Notes under the pieces: model-generated
What the model was told of the DNA's origin: nothing
The model's database searches: none
Seen by the model: only the letters and a program-made list of their open reading frames with translations
Source of the DNA: Streptomyces canus
GTDB taxonomy: Bacteria > Actinomycetota > Actinomycetes > Streptomycetales > Streptomycetaceae
NCBI RefSeq assembly: GCF_001514145.1
Contig: NZ_KQ948674.1
Span: 143,790 to 207,789, forward strand
Direction of reading: 5' to 3'
DNA length: 64,000 nt
Program-made: the position numbers and the translations under genes
Shown here: positions 62,581 through 64,000 of the stretch, in pieces
Numbering within the stretch: the first letter of the stretch is position 1
How the letters are laid out: each line of letters begins with the position of its first letter

Positions 62581-63998
62581 TGTGCTGCGCCAGAAATCCT
62601 GATGGTTATTTACTACCCTGTTGCCATGTCGCATCCCGGGCCTTCTGCTGTGGAGATCACGCTGTCCGAGGCCGAGCGTGCCGAGTTGGTGCGCCGGACG
62701 GAATTGCCGCACCGGCGCTCGGCCGAGAAGGCCCGTATCATCCTGGCGTGCGCTGACGGCATGTCAAACGCGGGGGTGGCGCGGGTCGTCGGTGTTCAGG
62801 CCAAGACGGTGGGCAAGTGGCGGCGGGCTTTCGCCGCGGAGCGGATGGCCGGGCTTGAGGACGCCGGCTGGATCGGCCGGCCGAAGGCCGACCTGGTCCT
62901 GGAAGAGGCTGAGCGCAGGCAGCTGACGCAGTGGGCGCGGCAGGCGAAGACCGCCCAGTTCCTCGCGCTGCGGGCCAAGATCGTGCTGCGCTGCGCGGAG
63001 GGCGGGACGAACCAGCAGGCCGCTGCCGACCTCGGCATCGACAGGTCGACCGTGGACCGCTGGCGGGCCCGGTTCGTTGCCGAACGCCTCGACGGTCTGC
63101 ACGACGAGCCCCGCTCGGGCCGGCCGCCCTCGGTCCTCCTCGACCGGGTCGAGGAAGTCATCGTGGCCACCCTGGAGTCCACTCCGGGCAGGGACACGCA
63201 CTGGTCACGGGCCTCGATGGCGCAGCGCACCGGCCTGTCGAAGTCGACCATCGGCCGGATCTGGAAGAAGTTCGACCTCAAGCCCCACCTGCAGGACTCC
63301 TTCAAACTGTCCACCGATCCGCGGTTCGTCGCCAAGGTCGTCGACGTCGTCGGCCTGTACCACCACCCGCCCGAGAAGGCGGTCGTGCTCTGTGTGGACG
63401 AGAAGTCCCAGATCCAGGCACTGGACCGCTCGCAGCCGGTCCTGCCGATGATGCCGGGCATGCCCGAACGCCGCACCCACGACTACCTGCGGCACGGCAT
63501 CACCAGCCTGTTCGCCGCCTTCAACATCACTGACGGCACCGTCATATCCCAACTCCACCGCCGCCATCGTGCGATTGAGTTCAAGAAGTTCCTGGTCCGG
63601 ATCGACAAGGCGGTGCCCACCGGACTCGACGTCCACATCGTCTGCGACAACTACGCCACCCACAACACTGCCGAGATCAAGACGTGGCTGGGCAAACACC
63701 CGCGCTTCCACATCCACTTCACCCCCACCGGCTCCTCCTGGATGAACCAGGTCGAGCGGTGGTTCGGCCTGCTGACCGACAAGCTCATCCGCCGCGGCGT
63801 CCACAAGTCCGTGAAGGCCCTGGAGAACGACATCACCGCATGGATCGACACCTGGAACGAGAACCCACGGCCCTTCACCTGGACCAAGACCGCCGACGAG
63901 ATCCTCAACTCCCTCGCCGACTACCTCACCAAGGTCGGAACCGTCAGCCAGAAAACAGAGCAGAACTAACCATCAGGATTTCTGGCGCAGCACACTAG
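62577..63998 (+). mobile_element. IS630-family element
   Basis: Perfect 32-base inverted repeats (62577-62608 and 63967-63998), each starting CTAGTGTGCTGCGCCAGAAA. Flanking TA fits IS630 TA duplication. It sits directly at the right end of the MITE. Confidence 0.9.
62626..63969 (+). CDS. IS630-family transposase
   Basis: 447 residues. Two helix-turn-helix units (VARVVGVQAKTVGKWRR; AADLGIDRSTVDRWRARF) and the DDE domain: LCVDEKSQIQALDRSQ (Asp), HIVCDNYATHNTAEI (Asp) and GSSWMNQVERWFGLLTDK (Glu). The ATG at 62602 lies in the inverted repeat, so 62626 is preferred. Confidence 0.9.
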   Translation: MSHPGPSAVEITLSEAERAELVRRTELPHRRSAEKARIILACADGMSNAGVARVVGVQAKTVGKWRRAFAAERMAGLEDAGWIGRPKADLVLEEAERRQLTQWARQAKTAQFLALRAKIVLRCAEGGTNQQAAADLGIDRSTVDRWRARFVAERLDGLHDEPRSGRPPSVLLDRVEEVIVATLESTPGRDTHWSRASMAQRTGLSKSTIGRIWKKFDLKPHLQDSFKLSTDPRFVAKVVDVVGLYHHPPEKAVVLCVDEKSQIQALDRSQPVLPMMPGMPERRTHDYLRHGITSLFAAFNITDGTVISQLHRRHRAIEFKKFLVRIDKAVPTGLDVHIVCDNYATHNTAEIKTWLGKHPRFHIHFTPTGSSWMNQVERWFGLLTDKLIRRGVHKSVKALENDITAWIDTWNENPRPFTWTKTADEILNSLADYLTKVGTVSQKTEQN

Positions 63999-64000
63999 GC

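Noticed and set aside
1..64000. CRISPR array, rRNA, classical riboswitch or replication origin
   Set aside because: No regularly spaced direct repeats, rRNA-like stretches or recognised riboswitch cores were seen; this was by eye only.

Overview
The window is high-GC actinobacterial DNA, almost certainly from Streptomyces or a close relative. Reasons: strong third-position GC, GTG starts, Tat and lipoprotein signals of Streptomyces type, several STAND NTPases of a Streptomyces-typical kind, and many insertion sequences. It is accessory rather than core DNA: no ribosomal, central-metabolic or ordinary tRNA gene was seen.

Bases 1-21700 form an island of mostly unrecognised genes. A run of small minus-strand genes (1144-6992) is tightly packed, with 4-base start/stop overlaps and two very short ORFs. 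Three promoters of identical layout serve it (-35 and -10 exactly 17 bp apart, with a conserved T-rich spacer). A fourth copy of this promoter (17520-17548) faces a region with no credible protein. Instead that region holds a series of strong hairpins, a tRNA-like cloverleaf whose anticodon loop is replaced by a GAAA tetraloop, and a 13-bp terminator hairpin. I read this as a structured non-coding RNA of about 310 nt and consider it the most interesting item in the window. The island also carries an Mrr-nuclease/STAND NTPase (7214-10072), a CoiA-like nuclease with two zinc knuckles, a P-loop kinase divergent from the RNA, and a frameshifted HTH-STAND-helical-repeat protein.

Bases 21978-23793 hold two abutting IS5-family elements. 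Bases 23951-47043 form a large gene set for breakdown of an aromatic compound, in several transcription units. One is a P450/ferredoxin/ferredoxin-reductase trio. A GntR-regulated plus-strand operon has flavin reductase, two-component monooxygenase, FAH hydrolase, extradiol dioxygenase and an ABM protein. Two tandem IclR regulators sit beside a divergent extradiol-dioxygenase/FAH-hydrolase pair. A MarR-regulated minus-strand operon holds a TAXI-like protein, class II aldolase, dienelactone hydrolase, homogentisate-dioxygenase-like cupin, two MDR dehydrogenases, an FAD monooxygenase and an aldehyde dehydrogenase. Repeated palindromes mark likely operators for each regulator: TCATTATGA for GntR, CAGGA/TCCTG for IclR, and CTCTA-N4-TAGAG for MarR. 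The gene set fits hydroxylation, ring cleavage and hydrolysis; the substrate cannot be read from the sequence.

Bases 47224-53900 are a graveyard: a HEPN-like gene with a frameshift and an in-frame stop, a helicase/MTES_1575-type nuclease cut off by an IS3 element, an IS110 element with a frameshifted recombinase, another IS3 element, and an alpha-galactosidase remnant. Bases 53962-64000 carry a secreted GH43-type enzyme with an AbfB domain, a small secreted protein, a twice-frameshifted polysaccharide deacetylase lipoprotein, a 1239-residue XRE-nSTAND1-WD40 protein, a 214-bp MITE-like element and an IS630-family element with 32-bp inverted repeats.

At least nine otherwise intact genes carry single-base frame breaks. 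Either the region is decaying or the assembly has residual indel errors; this bears on every pseudogene call below.
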